A stretch of 54,052 bases of DNA. Source: Bryobacterales bacterium. Lineage in GTDB: Bacteria > Acidobacteriota > Terriglobia > Bryobacterales > Bryobacteraceae. This document shows positions 1 through 8,501 of this stretch, one piece after another. Each line of letters begins with the position of its first letter. The stretch's first letter is position 1. The notes under the pieces are model-generated. The model made no database searches. It worked only from the letters and a program-made list of their open reading frames with translations, and had not been told where the DNA came from. The stretch spans positions 1 to 54,052 of the forward strand of contig DAIDIH010000169.1 of assembly GCA_027459465.1 (NCBI GenBank), in the 5' to 3' direction. The position numbers and the translations under genes were made by a program.

Positions 1-276
1 CGCCAGCACCGGCACGGCCGCCGCGAGCACGACGTGCGTGATCAGGATCGGAAAATACAGGGCAGGGAAGGCGCCGTGATAATACACGGTCCCGGCGCGC
101 AGGTGATAAATGACGTAGCAGATCAGAAAGGCGATCGAAACGCCGAAAGCCGCCAGCATCGTCGTCCGGTGCTGTTCGCGCCGTTTCTGCCGGATGAGGG
201 AGTAGCCACGCAGCAGGAGCACCGTCGCCGTCGCGTTCAATGTCGCGTTTACTGTCGCCAGTGCGGGAGCCGCCAT
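1..276 (-). CDS. DUF420 family membrane protein (partial, C-terminus cut)
   Basis: The reading frame runs off the left edge, so only the first 92 residues are present. The visible part has an N-terminal hydrophobic helix, a basic RQKRREQHR loop, a second helix rich in small and aromatic residues (FLICYVIYHL) and the start of a third. This pattern fits the DUF420 family (YozB/CtaM-like), small multi-pass membrane proteins commonly found beside cytochrome oxidase and Sco genes. The ATG at 276 shares one base with the TGA stop of the Sco gene, so the two are translationally coupled. A role in cytochrome oxidase maturation is inferred from family and context, not shown here. Confidence 0.75.
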   Translation of the reverse strand, partial: MAAPALATVNATLNATATVLLLRGYSLIRQKRREQHRTTMLAAFGVSIAFLICYVIYHLRAGTVYYHGAFPALYFPILITHVVLAAAVPVLA

Positions 277-833
277 CAACCCTTCGATCCTTCCAAACGC
301 TGGATGTCGACGAGAAGGCGGGTGATGGAATCACTCTCCGACGTGTCATAGTATCCGCGAATGTGGCGGTGCCGATCACAAAGCACGAAACGCGAGCTGT
401 GCTGCATGCTCCCGTCCACGTTGCCCAGCTTAAACACATCGCGGTCGAGCTTCTGCAACGCCGGTTGCGGTCCGGTAAGAAAGTGCCACACGGCCGTATT
501 GGCGTCATGCTCGCGCGCGTACTCGGCAAGCCGCGGCGGCGTGTCGTTGGCGGGATCGACGGTGAAGGATACCAGTTGCACGTCGGACTGCTGCTTCAGC
601 GCCGTCTGCACTTCGTGCATCTGGCTCGTCATTCGCGGGCAAACCCCGCCGCAGGATGTGTAGATAAAGTCCGCTACCCAAACATGGCCATCAAGTCGAG
701 TGGCGTCAAAGGGGCGCCCATCCTGCCCGGTGAGTACGAAAGGAGGAACGAGGCCGAAATCATCGAACGCAGGGGCGGACTTCTGACAGGCCGCCAGCGG
801 CAGAATCAGTGCGAAGAAGAAAGTACGTCTCAT
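276..833 (-). CDS. SCO1/SenC/PrrC family copper chaperone lipoprotein
   Basis: A 185-residue Sco protein, which delivers copper to, or acts as thiol reductant for, the CuA site of cytochrome c oxidase outside the cytoplasmic membrane. The N-terminus MRRTFFFALILPLAAC is a lipoprotein signal with the lipobox cysteine at residue 16. The thioredoxin-fold copper motif CGGVC lies at residues 61-65 and the third copper ligand is probably H145 in MQHSSRF. The strand-loop LVSFTVDPANDTP is typical of the family. The start overlaps the end of cyoE by 4 bp (ATGA) and the stop overlaps the start of the DUF420 gene, giving one transcription unit. Length is normal for the family. Confidence 0.93.
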   Translation of the reverse strand: MRRTFFFALILPLAACQKSAPAFDDFGLVPPFVLTGQDGRPFDATRLDGHVWVADFIYTSCGGVCPRMTSQMHEVQTALKQQSDVQLVSFTVDPANDTPPRLAEYAREHDANTAVWHFLTGPQPALQKLDRDVFKLGNVDGSMQHSSRFVLCDRHRHIRGYYDTSESDSITRLLVDIQRLEGSKG

Positions 834-1723
834 GCCGGACGGTCAAGCATCATCAGGACGAGAAGCGCGGGAAGATACAGCACGGAGGCAAGCAACACCT
901 GCCGGGCGCTTTGGCGCGTGCGGTGCAACGCCGCCCGGACGCTTGAGTAAAAAAACAGGGAACCAAACACGGCTGCTCCAAGGACATACATGTCTCCGGC
1001 CATCATCCAGAACTTCGGAAGCAGGCTCACCGGAATCAACACGCCGGCGAAGAGCAGAATGTGCCAGGCCGTCGCCTCTCCGTCACCATCAATCACGGGA
1101 AGCATGCGGATGCCCGCGCGCTGGTAGTCTTCCCGGTACATCCACGCAATAGCATAGAAGTGCGGGAACTGCCAAAGGAAAAGAATCAGGAAAAGAATCC
1201 ACGCCTCGGGAGTCACCGTCCCATGCGCGGCCGCGTAACCGATTAGGGGCGGCATGGCGCCCGGCACTGCGCCGATTGTCGTCGAATGAAACGACCGGCT
1301 CTTCAGCGGCGTGTAGACAAACAGGTAACTCAACAGCGTGAAAAGTCCGATCGCCCCAGCCAGGAAGTTCACGCCAAAGGTGAGTTCAACAAATCCCAGC
1401 ACCGAAATCGCTACCGCGAAGATTACCGCACTCCGCGCGCTCAACCGGCCGGCGGGCAGCGGCCGCGCCTGCGTGCGCCGCATCTTGGCGTCGGCTTCGC
1501 GCTCCCAAACCTGGTTCAAGGCAGCGGTGCCGCTGGCGATCAGCGCCGTCCCCAAAATCGTGTGAAACAGGCTGAGCCACGCGATGCTCACGCCACGGGC
1601 GCCGAAATAATACCCCACTCCGGTCGTCATCAGGATCAGCCACGTAATGCGCGGCTTCGTCAGCGCAAAATACGAGGCCGCCGCCGTGGATTGCCGGCCG
1701 GACGGGAGCACGGTTGAAACCAT
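830..1723 (-). CDS. cyoE: Protoheme IX farnesyltransferase (heme o synthase)
   Basis: A UbiA-superfamily polyprenyltransferase that attaches the farnesyl group of FPP to protoheme to form heme o for terminal oxidases. It is an integral membrane protein with about eight or nine hydrophobic helices. The Mg-diphosphate motif reads NQVWEREAD, followed by AKMRRTQARPLPAGRLS, diagnostic of CyoE/CtaB. The start is placed at the ATG at 1723 because the upstream in-frame ATG at 1732 lies inside a TACAAT hexamer that looks like the -10 box, 7 bases before ATG 1723, so the mRNA may be leaderless. With the upstream start the protein has 300 residues. First gene of the cyoE-sco-DUF420 unit. Confidence 0.93.
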   Translation of the reverse strand: MVSTVLPSGRQSTAAASYFALTKPRITWLILMTTGVGYYFGARGVSIAWLSLFHTILGTALIASGTAALNQVWEREADAKMRRTQARPLPAGRLSARSAVIFAVAISVLGFVELTFGVNFLAGAIGLFTLLSYLFVYTPLKSRSFHSTTIGAVPGAMPPLIGYAAAHGTVTPEAWILFLILFLWQFPHFYAIAWMYREDYQRAGIRMLPVIDGDGEATAWHILLFAGVLIPVSLLPKFWMMAGDMYVLGAAVFGSLFFYSSVRAALHRTRQSARQVLLASVLYLPALLVLMMLDRPA

Positions 1724-1730
1724 TAGCGTC

Positions 1731-1736
1731 ATTGTA
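1731..1736 (-). promoter_or_regulatory. Candidate -10 box of the cyoE operon
   Basis: The minus strand reads TACAAT here, 7 bases before ATG 1723, and no Shine-Dalgarno sequence lies between. The spacing fits a transcript that starts at the start codon. The same layout recurs at several other genes in the window. No clear -35 box was found. Confidence 0.5.
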
Positions 1737-1783
1737 CCGCGCCATACCTTCCTCTGACACCTTGTCTTATGCCGAGAACGCGG

Positions 1784-1811
1784 TTGACAACGGGGGGAAG
1801 ACCTGTATTTT
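1784..1811 (+). promoter_or_regulatory. Sigma-70 type promoter of the arsR operon
   Basis: A perfect TTGACA at 1784-1789 is followed after 16 bp by TATTTT at 1806-1811, placing the transcript start near 1818 and leaving a leader of about a dozen bases before the GTG start at 1831. The stretch after the -10 box (TACCAGTAGGTTAAATATAC) is AT-rich and could hold an ArsR operator, but no clean palindrome is visible. Confidence 0.65.
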
Positions 1812-1830
1812 ACCAGTAGGTTAAATATAC

Positions 1831-2199
1831 GTGCCGAACGACCTCCTATCCGCCACGTTCGCCGCCCTGGCCGATCCCACCCGCCGCGCGATTCTCGGGC
1901 GACTTGCTTCCGGCGCGGCGTCCGTCACCGAACTCGCCGAGCCTTTCGACATCAGTCTTCCCGCGGTTTCCAAGCATTTGAAGGTTCTCGAGCGCGCCGG
2001 TCTGATCACGCGCGCCCGGGACGCACAGTGGCGCCCGTGCCCTCTCGACGGCCGCCCGCTCAAAAACGCTTTCGATTGGCTCGGACACTACCGCGGTTTC
2101 TGGACCCAAAGCTTCGACCGTCTGGATGAATACCTGGACGAAATCAACACCAAGGAGAAACTCCATGCCCGCAATTCCAGCAGGAGGAAGAACGTATGA
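1831..2199 (+). CDS. ArsR/SmtB-family winged-helix regulator
   Basis: A 122-residue DNA-binding repressor of the ArsR superfamily. The core reads FAALADPTRRAILGRLASG, then a recognition helix around FDISLPAVSKHLKVLERAGL and the wing ITRARDAQWR. It lacks the cysteine metal-binding ELCVC motif of arsenic or cadmium sensors and belongs to the metal-independent subgroup usually paired with SRPBCC/AHSA1 genes. The start is a GTG with little Shine-Dalgarno signal. Its 3' end overlaps the AHSA1 gene by 35 bp, and a DoxX gene follows, a common trio. It probably controls its own operon; the ligand is unknown. Confidence 0.9.
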   Translation: MPNDLLSATFAALADPTRRAILGRLASGAASVTELAEPFDISLPAVSKHLKVLERAGLITRARDAQWRPCPLDGRPLKNAFDWLGHYRGFWTQSFDRLDEYLDEINTKEKLHARNSSRRKNV

Positions 2200-2644
2200 G
2201 CCTCCCTTCGCGCCCGAAGCTCAATTGAGCCCTTCGCGCATCTTTAACGCCCCGCGCGATATGGTGTTTCGCGCTTGGACAGACCCGGATCAGTTGGCGC
2301 AATGGTGGGGGCCGCGCGGTTGCACCACCGTAATTCAAGAGATGGACGTCCGCCCCGGCGGCGCCTGGCGCTACGTGATGTACGCCCCGGACGGAAACCA
2401 GTATCCCTACGACGGCATATACATCGAGATCAACGAGCCTGAGCGGCTTGTTTTCGACGGGTTCATCCATGCCTCGCCTGACCAACGCGTGTGGACGGAA
2501 GTCATTTTCAGCGACCACGCAGGCCGAACCGAAGTGAACGTGCGCCAGTGGTATACGTTCGTCTCCGACGCAACTCGCGGCGCGCCGATCGGGTGGAACC
2601 AGCAGCTTGACCGCTTTGCGGAGTTTCTAGGGGAAGTCGTATGA
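2165..2644 (+). CDS. SRPBCC / AHSA1 domain protein
   Basis: About 159 residues of the START/SRPBCC hydrophobic-cavity fold, Aha1 C-terminal (AHSA1) type. Diagnostic stretches are SRIFNAPRDMVFRAWTDPD, LAQWWGPRG, MDVRPGGAWRYVM, and the C-terminal helix GWNQQLDRFAEFL. Reading could begin at 2126, but the ATG at 2165 has an AAGGAG Shine-Dalgarno at 2152-2157 and removes a basic, non-family N-terminus, so it is preferred. It overlaps the ArsR gene upstream and shares ATGA with the DoxX gene downstream. Family members bind small hydrophobic ligands or act as stress proteins; the ligand here is unknown. Confidence 0.9.
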   Translation: MPAIPAGGRTYEPPFAPEAQLSPSRIFNAPRDMVFRAWTDPDQLAQWWGPRGCTTVIQEMDVRPGGAWRYVMYAPDGNQYPYDGIYIEINEPERLVFDGFIHASPDQRVWTEVIFSDHAGRTEVNVRQWYTFVSDATRGAPIGWNQQLDRFAEFLGEVV

Positions 2645-3078
2645 CATCTTCTCCCGCTGCCTCGAACGCCGGGCTCTGGACTGGGCGGGTGATAACCACT
2701 CTCGTCGTCCTGTTCCTGGTGTTCGACGGCGTCACGAAACTCATGAAAGTGCCTCAGGTTATTCAAGCCTCCGCCCGCCTCGGAGTTCCCGAAACCACGA
2801 TTACCGGCATCGGTATAGCGCTTCTCATCTCGACCATGATCCATGTGATTCCGCGTACTTCGGTCCTGGGCGCCATCCTGATCACGGGCTATCTCGGTGG
2901 GGCCGCCGGCGCAAGTATTCGCGTGCTCAGCCCGGTGTTCAACACGAGCTTCCCTATCTTCTTCGGAGTGCTCGTGTGGCTCGGTCTCTTCCTGCGCGAG
3001 GAGCGCCTTCGCGTTCTCATTCCTTTACGCCGCGCGACGCGCGTGCCGGACTTCGCGCACGGCGATGTGCCAAAATAG
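2641..3078 (+). CDS. DoxX-like integral membrane protein
   Basis: A 145-residue protein with four hydrophobic helices, beginning near VITTLVVLFLVFDGVTKLMK. The motif GVTKLMKVPQVIQASARLGVP, helix pair and C-terminal basic end fit the DoxX-like family (PF13564 type). It is translationally coupled to the AHSA1 gene by an ATGA overlap and completes the ArsR-AHSA1-DoxX trio. Family members are membrane subunits or redox-related proteins of mostly unknown role, so no reaction is proposed. Confidence 0.85.
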   Translation: MTSSPAASNAGLWTGRVITTLVVLFLVFDGVTKLMKVPQVIQASARLGVPETTITGIGIALLISTMIHVIPRTSVLGAILITGYLGGAAGASIRVLSPVFNTSFPIFFGVLVWLGLFLREERLRVLIPLRRATRVPDFAHGDVPK

Positions 3079-3125
3079 GAGTGATTTGAGTTAGTTCAGA
3101 ACCGTTTCATCGATTGTTAACATTC

Positions 3126-3143
3126 TAGTCATCAAAGACTCAT
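3126..3143 (+). promoter_or_regulatory. Candidate Pho box upstream of pstS
   Basis: TAGTCAT, four bases, GACTCAT: two 7-base half-sites with the 7-4-7 spacing (11-bp period) of the PhoB site, whose consensus half-site is CTGTCAT. The matches are 5/7 and 4/7, so this is only a candidate. It lies about 110 bp before the pstS start. Confidence 0.35.
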
Positions 3144-3252
3144 TCGCTCGTGGGTATCCTCTGAGGTGGCCGGGCCGGATTCCGGCCGCAGACGCAAGCC
3201 GGTCATCTGGCGGATGGAACCGCACAGAGGGACGCGAAACGAGGAGAAACGT

Positions 3253-4266
3253 TTGAAAAACATCATCACAGGGTTTCTGGCGCTAGCTGCGCTTGCCGGG
3301 GGGGCCGCTTCGGGGACAGACCTCAACGGCGCGGGTTCGACCTTCGGCGCGCCGATCTATCAAAAATGGGCCGAACAATTCAAAGCCTCGCACCCGTCGA
3401 TTCAGATCAACTATCAATCGATCGGTTCTGGGGGCGGCATCCGTCAGTTAATCTCCGGGACCGTCGACTTCGGCGCGACCGACATGCCGATGACCAACGA
3501 GCAGATGTCCCAGGTGAAGAACGCGAAGGTTCTGCATTTTCCGACCGTGCTTGGCGCGGATGTGCCGAGCTATAACGTCGCCGGCGTCAAACAGCAGCTC
3601 AAATTCAGCCCGGAGACGCTCGCCGGCATTTTCCTTGGCAAAATCACCCGCTGGAATGACGACCGGATCAAAAGGGAAAATCCCGGCGTCAATCTTCCGC
3701 CGGCCGCCATCATGGTGATCCATCGCTCTGACGGCAGCGGCACGACCTTCGTCTGGACCGACTATCTGTCGAAGGTGAGTTCGGAATGGAAGAGCCGTGT
3801 GGGTGCGAACACTTCGGTAAACTGGCCGGTTGGGTTGGGCGCCAAAGGGAATGAGGGCGTAGCCGGCCTGATCAAACAGACTCCGAACTCGATCGGATAT
3901 GTGGAATTGATCTTCGCGATTCAAAATCACATGGGCTACGGGCTGGTTCGCAATTCCGCTGGCGACTATGTAAATGCGAATCTGGCCAGCGTGACGGCCG
4001 CCGCGGCAGGCGCGGCGAATAACATGCCTGCCGACTTCCGCGTCTCGATTACGAATCCCCCGGGCAAGGATTCTTATCCGATCGCCAGCTTTACCTGGCT
4101 GCTCGTTCCGGATTCGATTCCCAACCCAGCCAAGCGGGCGGACCTGAAGAGTTTCCTGCGCTGGATGCTTACTTCGGGGCAGGGCTCCTGCGCTGCACTC
4201 GCCTATGCCCCGCTGCCCAGACAGGTCGTCGCCAAAGAGATGAAGCTGATCGACGAGATTCACTGA
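3253..4266 (+). CDS. pstS: Phosphate ABC transporter substrate-binding protein PstS
   Basis: The periplasmic phosphate-binding subunit of the high-affinity Pst importer. The TTG at 3253 is chosen as start because it has a GAGGAG Shine-Dalgarno at 3241-3246 and opens directly into a signal peptide (LKNIITGFLALAALAGGAAS); the longer frame from 3166 would put 29 charged residues before it. Phosphate-binding loops are visible: GAGSTFGAPIYQKW near the N-terminus, GSGGGIRQLISGTVDFGATD, and RSDGSGTTFVWTDYLS in the centre. The mature size, about 315 residues, is normal. First gene of pstSCAB-phoU. Confidence 0.95.
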   Translation: MKNIITGFLALAALAGGAASGTDLNGAGSTFGAPIYQKWAEQFKASHPSIQINYQSIGSGGGIRQLISGTVDFGATDMPMTNEQMSQVKNAKVLHFPTVLGADVPSYNVAGVKQQLKFSPETLAGIFLGKITRWNDDRIKRENPGVNLPPAAIMVIHRSDGSGTTFVWTDYLSKVSSEWKSRVGANTSVNWPVGLGAKGNEGVAGLIKQTPNSIGYVELIFAIQNHMGYGLVRNSAGDYVNANLASVTAAAAGAANNMPADFRVSITNPPGKDSYPIASFTWLLVPDSIPNPAKRADLKSFLRWMLTSGQGSCAALAYAPLPRQVVAKEMKLIDEIH

Positions 4267-4278
4267 TCTCGCCCTTTT

Positions 4279-5253
4279 ATGTCCGCGCCAGCCAGCATCG
4301 GAGTGACCGCCGGGAAGCGCGAGGGCGTGTTTCTGCAGCGGCTCAAGAGCGGCGACCCGTTCGCACACGCCATTACCTGGCTCGCCGCCGCCAGCGTTTT
4401 GCTGTTGACCATCTGGCTGGTTGCCGAGCTTTGGATGCAATCGGCGGTGGCGCGCCACGCTTTCGGATTTGGATTTCTCTGGTCGAGCGCATGGGATCCA
4501 AACGCCGGAACGTTCGGCGCTCTGCCGTTTATTTTCGGGACGCTCGTAACTTCCGGTCTCGCGCTTTTCATCAGCGTGCCGCTCGGCGTCGGCGCCGCGG
4601 TCTTTCTCTCCGAACTGGCTCCGCCGAAACTCTCCTTGGTTCTGACTTTTCTGGTGGAACTTCTTGCCGCAGTACCTAGTGTCATCTTCGGCCTGCTGGC
4701 CATCTTTATGCTGGTTCCCCTCGTGCGCGACGTCATTGGCCCCGCGCTCGATAAAATCTCCGATGTCATTCCGTTCTTCGCCGGGCCTTCATACGGCGTC
4801 GGTGTTCTCACGGCGGGCCTTATCCTTGCCGTTATGACGTTCCCTTATGTCATTTCAATTTCCCGCGAGGCGTTACTTGCCGTCCCACGCGAACAACGCG
4901 AAGCCGCTCTTGCTCTCGGCGCCACGAAGTGGGAAGCGACGTGGGATGCGGTAATTCCTTTCGCCCGCCTCGGCATCCTCGGCTCGATCTTCCTCAGCCT
5001 CGCGCGCGCTCTTGGCGAAACAATGGCCGTCACGATGGTCATCGGCAACGACCCGAAGATTGCGTCGTCGCTTCTGGCGCCCGGCTACACCATCGCGTCG
5101 GTCATTGCCAACGAATTCACGGAGGCGACCAGCAACCTGCATCTTGCGTCCCTCATCCTGCTGGGCCTCGTTCTCTTTCTCATTACCATCGTCATCAACG
5201 CCGGCGCCAGGCTGCTCATCCTCGCCACCACGCGCCAAGGGAGCGCCAAATGA
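4279..5253 (+). CDS. pstC: Phosphate ABC transporter permease PstC
   Basis: A 324-residue permease that forms the phosphate channel with PstA. It has an N-terminal cytoplasmic stretch, a first helix (ITWLAAASVLLLTIWLVAEL) and five further hydrophobic segments. The MetI-type EAA loop, which contacts PstB, reads REAALALGATKWEATWDAV. The segment SLARALGETMAVTMVIGN is typical of PstC. The gene starts 12 bp after pstS and shares ATGA with pstA. Confidence 0.95.
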   Translation: MSAPASIGVTAGKREGVFLQRLKSGDPFAHAITWLAAASVLLLTIWLVAELWMQSAVARHAFGFGFLWSSAWDPNAGTFGALPFIFGTLVTSGLALFISVPLGVGAAVFLSELAPPKLSLVLTFLVELLAAVPSVIFGLLAIFMLVPLVRDVIGPALDKISDVIPFFAGPSYGVGVLTAGLILAVMTFPYVISISREALLAVPREQREAALALGATKWEATWDAVIPFARLGILGSIFLSLARALGETMAVTMVIGNDPKIASSLLAPGYTIASVIANEFTEATSNLHLASLILLGLVLFLITIVINAGARLLILATTRQGSAK

Positions 5254-6104
5254 ACGTCCGCCTCCTGCGCCGGAAGATCGTCAACGGCGTGATGCTTGCG
5301 CTCACCGCCCTCTGCACGCTGATTACCTGTTCCACGCTGTTTGTTGTCCTCGGCTATCTGGTCTGGAACGGGGGAAGCGCGCTTGACTGGAACTTCTTCA
5401 CCAAACTACCGCTCAGCCCCGGGGAAACCGGTGGCGGGATGGCCAACGCCATCGTCGGGTCGTTCCAGATCCTCCTGCTCGCCGCCGCAGTTGGTGTCCC
5501 CGTCGGCGTCGCCGCCGGCATTTATCTTTCCGAATTCAGCCCGAATAGCGTCTTCTCCTTCCTCGTCCGCTACACGGCGGACCTCCTCAACGGCGTGCCT
5601 TCCATCGTCGTCGGAATCTTTGCCTGGAGCGTCGTCGTCGTCCCGATGAAGCGCTTCTCGGCGTTTTCCGGCGGCCTTGCTCTCGCCATGATGCTCATTC
5701 CCATCACCGTACGGACGACAGAACAATTTCTGAAGGACGTTCCGCTCCCGATGCGCGAGGGCGCTCTTGCCCTAGGGGCGAGCAAATGGCGGGCCGTTGC
5801 TACTGTCGTTGTTCCCGCGGCTTCCACCGGCATTCTCACCGGTCTGATCCTGGGCGTCGCCCGCATCGCCGGTGAAACAGCGCCGCTGCTTTTCACCGCG
5901 CTCAACAATCAATTTTGGGCGAAAGGATGGACGGACCCAATCGCGTCACTCCCCGTAATGATTTATACTCATGCTATCTCCCCGTATGAGGACTGGCATC
6001 GTCAGGCATGGGCCGCCGGACTCGTTCTTCTGGCGCTCGTGCTGGTCGCAAACATCGCCGCACGCTTCATTCTTTCGCGAGGAGCCCATGCGCAGCGCGG
6101 CTAA
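5250..6104 (+). CDS. pstA: Phosphate ABC transporter permease PstA
   Basis: A 284-residue permease, the second channel subunit. The start is the ATG at 5250 overlapping the pstC stop (ATGA); the longer open frame reaching back to 4929 is pstC read in another frame. Residues MNVRLLRRKIVNGVMLAL open into the first helix. The EAA loop is REGALALGASKWRAVATVV and the PstA motif GVARIAGETAPLLFTALNN follows. Six helices are apparent. pstB follows after 12 bp. Confidence 0.95.
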   Translation: MNVRLLRRKIVNGVMLALTALCTLITCSTLFVVLGYLVWNGGSALDWNFFTKLPLSPGETGGGMANAIVGSFQILLLAAAVGVPVGVAAGIYLSEFSPNSVFSFLVRYTADLLNGVPSIVVGIFAWSVVVVPMKRFSAFSGGLALAMMLIPITVRTTEQFLKDVPLPMREGALALGASKWRAVATVVVPAASTGILTGLILGVARIAGETAPLLFTALNNQFWAKGWTDPIASLPVMIYTHAISPYEDWHRQAWAAGLVLLALVLVANIAARFILSRGAHAQRG

Positions 6105-6116
6105 TCCGAGGAATTC

Positions 6117-6956
6117 ATGAGCGCAACACCGGAGAGCAGATTGAGATCCGCCATTCCGGCCCAAACGCTGCCGCAGGCCATTGACGGCGGGCAGACCGAC
6201 TCCCGGGCCATCAAGCTGAAAGCAACGGGAATCAACTTCTATTACGGAGCCTTCCAGGCCCTGCATGATGTTTCGATCGACTTCTTCGAAAATCGCATTA
6301 CCGCGCTGATCGGGCCTTCCGGCTGCGGAAAATCGACGTTTATCCGGAATCTGAACCGCATCAACGAGACGATAAGCGGCGCTCGCTGCGAAGGCGAGAT
6401 CCTGCTCGACGGGGAGAACATCCGCGACATCGATGTCACCCAGCTTCGCCGCCGTGTCGGCATGGTGTTCCAACGTCCGAATCCGTTTCCGAAATCGATT
6501 TTCGATAATGCTGCTTACGGAGTGAGGGTCAACGGCCTTGCCCGCGGAAAACGCGCTATCGAAGATAAGGTTGAAAACAGCCTCCGCCGCGCCGCGCTAT
6601 GGGACGAAGTCAAAGACAAACTTCACAAGTCCGCCTACGCTCTGTCCGGCGGCCAGCAGCAGCGCCTTTGTATTGCGCGAGCGCTCGCTGTAGATCCCCA
6701 GGTGCTGCTCCTCGACGAACCGTGTTCGGCGCTCGACCCCATCGCGACCGGAAAAATCGAAGACCTGCTCTTTACATTGAAAGACCAGTGCACCATAGTC
6801 ATCGTCACGCACAACATGCAGCAAGCCGCCCGCGTTTCCGACTACACCGGGTTCTTCCTTCTCGGCAAGCTCATCGAATTTAACAAGACCGGGGTCATCT
6901 TCCGCACGCCGGCGCGGAAAGAGACCGAAGACTACATCACCGGCCGGTTCGGCTGA
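6117..6956 (+). CDS. pstB: Phosphate ABC transporter ATP-binding protein PstB
   Basis: The 279-residue ATPase that powers phosphate import. Walker A is GPSGCGKST at residues 66-74, the Q-loop is at VFQRPNPFP (about 117-125), the ABC signature LSGGQQQR at 176-183, Walker B LLLDEP at 197-202, and the H-loop histidine in VIVTHNMQQ. An N-terminal extension of about 34 residues precedes the core; it is retained because a GAGGAA Shine-Dalgarno lies just before ATG 6117. The neighbours are pstA and phoU. Confidence 0.96.
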   Translation: MSATPESRLRSAIPAQTLPQAIDGGQTDSRAIKLKATGINFYYGAFQALHDVSIDFFENRITALIGPSGCGKSTFIRNLNRINETISGARCEGEILLDGENIRDIDVTQLRRRVGMVFQRPNPFPKSIFDNAAYGVRVNGLARGKRAIEDKVENSLRRAALWDEVKDKLHKSAYALSGGQQQRLCIARALAVDPQVLLLDEPCSALDPIATGKIEDLLFTLKDQCTIVIVTHNMQQAARVSDYTGFFLLGKLIEFNKTGVIFRTPARKETEDYITGRFG

Positions 6957-6966
6957 GGCTCGCCAC

Positions 6967-7656
6967 ATGGTCCACTTCCAACAAGAACTCCGCGACCTGC
7001 ATGAACGCTTGCGTGAGATGGGCGCGCTGGTCGCCTCCTCCATCCATAAAAGTGTCCTCTGCCTGACGCAGCACAACGAAGATCACGGCCAACAGGTGCT
7101 GCGCAACGAGTCGATGATCAACCAGATGGAGATGCAGATCGACGATATCACCACCACGCTGCTCACGCTCAACCAGCCCGTGGCCCGCGACATGCGCATG
7201 CTCGTCGTCGCGCTCAAAATCAGCACGGACCTCGAACGTATGGGCGACCTCGCGGTCAATATCGTTGCCCGCGCGCTCACTCTCATTCATCAGCCCGACC
7301 TCGACGTCACCGTCAACATCGAAGGCATGGGCGCCCAGGTCGAAAACATGGTGCTCCGCTGCCTCGACGCCTTCGTGAAGGAAGACACCGAACTCGCGCG
7401 CGGCGTACTCCTGTCCGACGATGTCGTCGACAATACCCGCAACGAAATCTACGAAACCCTTACCAAAGTCATGGAGCGCGATCCTTCCAAGGTCCGCCGC
7501 GCTCTGGCCACGATGTTCATCGCCCGCAACCTCGAGCGCATTGCGGACCACGCCACCAACATCGCCGAGGACATCATTTTCCTCCGCAGCGGCATCGACG
7601 TTCGCCACCGGCGGGAAGACCTGCTCGAAAGCGCGCCGACAAGCGCCGAATCCTGA
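6967..7656 (+). CDS. phoU: Phosphate signaling complex protein PhoU
   Basis: A 229-residue protein made of two similar three-helix repeats. Each repeat carries the metal-binding E-R-x2-D cluster: LERMGDLAVNIV in the first half and LERIADHATNIAED in the second. PhoU links the Pst transporter to the PhoR sensor and restrains phosphate import and Pho regulon expression when phosphate is plentiful. It follows pstB after 10 bp and ends the operon. The usual partner kinase PhoR is not in the window. Confidence 0.95.
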   Translation: MVHFQQELRDLHERLREMGALVASSIHKSVLCLTQHNEDHGQQVLRNESMINQMEMQIDDITTTLLTLNQPVARDMRMLVVALKISTDLERMGDLAVNIVARALTLIHQPDLDVTVNIEGMGAQVENMVLRCLDAFVKEDTELARGVLLSDDVVDNTRNEIYETLTKVMERDPSKVRRALATMFIARNLERIADHATNIAEDIIFLRSGIDVRHRREDLLESAPTSAES

Positions 7657-7690
7657 GCCTCCGCCGGGAATTTGCCGAACCGTCATTCAT

Positions 7691-7708
7691 CTGTAATCGT
7701 GCCGTGAC
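7691..7708 (+). promoter_or_regulatory. Candidate Pho box before the response regulator
   Basis: CTGTAAT, four bases, CCGTGAC: 6/7 and 4/7 matches to the CTGTCAT half-site with 7-4-7 spacing. It lies about 60 bp before the regulator start, consistent with autoregulation, but the second half-site is weak. Confidence 0.35.
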
Positions 7709-7764
7709 ACGCGTGAGGCTATCTTCAGGCAGGGCCTATCATCATGCCCCTGAGAGGTCACCCC

Positions 7765-8475
7765 ATGAAGAAAATCGTTCTCATCGAGGATGACAGGGAC
7801 CTGTTCTCCCTACTGAAATACAACCTCGAGAAGGAAGGCTTCGCCGTCGCCGGCGCGCACACCGGTCATGGCGCGGTCGACCTCTGTCTGCGCGAGAAGC
7901 CCGACCTGATCATCCTGGATATCATGCTGCCGGATTCCGACGGTCTCGAGATCTGCCGCTGTCTCCGCAAGCAATCGGAATTCGTGGAAACTCCCCTGAT
8001 GTTCCTCACCGCGCGCGCCTCGGAAACCGACCGCATCGTCGGCCTCGAATTAGGCGCCAATGATTACATCGTCAAACCGTTCTTCCTCCGCGAAGTCATC
8101 GCCCGCGTTAAGGTTCAGTTCCGTAGTCCCCGCGATCGGGCGGAGGTGCTCAGCGTCTCGGGCATCGAACTTGACCGCGCCCGCTGCCGGGTCCTGCTCG
8201 AGGGCAGCGAGGTGCAACTCACGGCCACCGAACTTCGTCTTCTCGAATTCCTCATGGGCCGCGCCGGCATCGTCTTCAGCCGCGAACAACTCCTTGACGC
8301 CGTTTGGGGCAGTGACCGCGCCGTCACGGGCCGCACCGTTGACGTCTACGTTCTCCGCCTCCGCCAGAAACTTGAGTCGGATCCGGCCAACCCACGCCTC
8401 ATCCGCTCGGTCCGCGGCTTCGGCTACAGCTTCAACGATGCCCGCTTGCCCGCCGAAGCTCTGCAGCGCGCCTAG
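7765..8475 (+). CDS. phoB: OmpR/PhoB-family response regulator
   Basis: A two-domain response regulator of 236 residues. The receiver domain has the acidic pair D9-D10, the phospho-acceptor D52 in LIILDIMLPDSDG, T82 and K104 in YIVKPF. The C-terminal winged helix ends in the usual RTVDVYVLRLRQKLE and VRGFGYSF. ATG 7765 is preferred over 7744 because of the upstream AGAGGT and because the receiver then starts MKKIVLIEDD. Its place after phoU makes PhoB the likely identity, which is an inference from context. No histidine kinase follows. Confidence 0.88.
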   Translation: MKKIVLIEDDRDLFSLLKYNLEKEGFAVAGAHTGHGAVDLCLREKPDLIILDIMLPDSDGLEICRCLRKQSEFVETPLMFLTARASETDRIVGLELGANDYIVKPFFLREVIARVKVQFRSPRDRAEVLSVSGIELDRARCRVLLEGSEVQLTATELRLLEFLMGRAGIVFSREQLLDAVWGSDRAVTGRTVDVYVLRLRQKLESDPANPRLIRSVRGFGYSFNDARLPAEALQRA

Positions 8476-8488
8476 CCCGCGCTCCCGC

Positions 8489-8494
8489 TATACT
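8489..8494 (+). promoter_or_regulatory. Candidate -10 box of the Cas6-like gene
   Basis: TATACT lies 7 bases before the TTG start at 8502 with no Shine-Dalgarno between, suggesting a leaderless mRNA independent of the upstream regulator gene. Confidence 0.45.
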
Positions 8495-8501
8495 GCAGGC
8501 G

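Noticed and set aside
3173..3187. Palindrome GGCCGGATTCCGGCC in the pstS leader
   Set aside because: It has a one-base centre and no T-run; in such a GC-rich region a 7-bp palindrome is weak evidence for a terminator or riboswitch.
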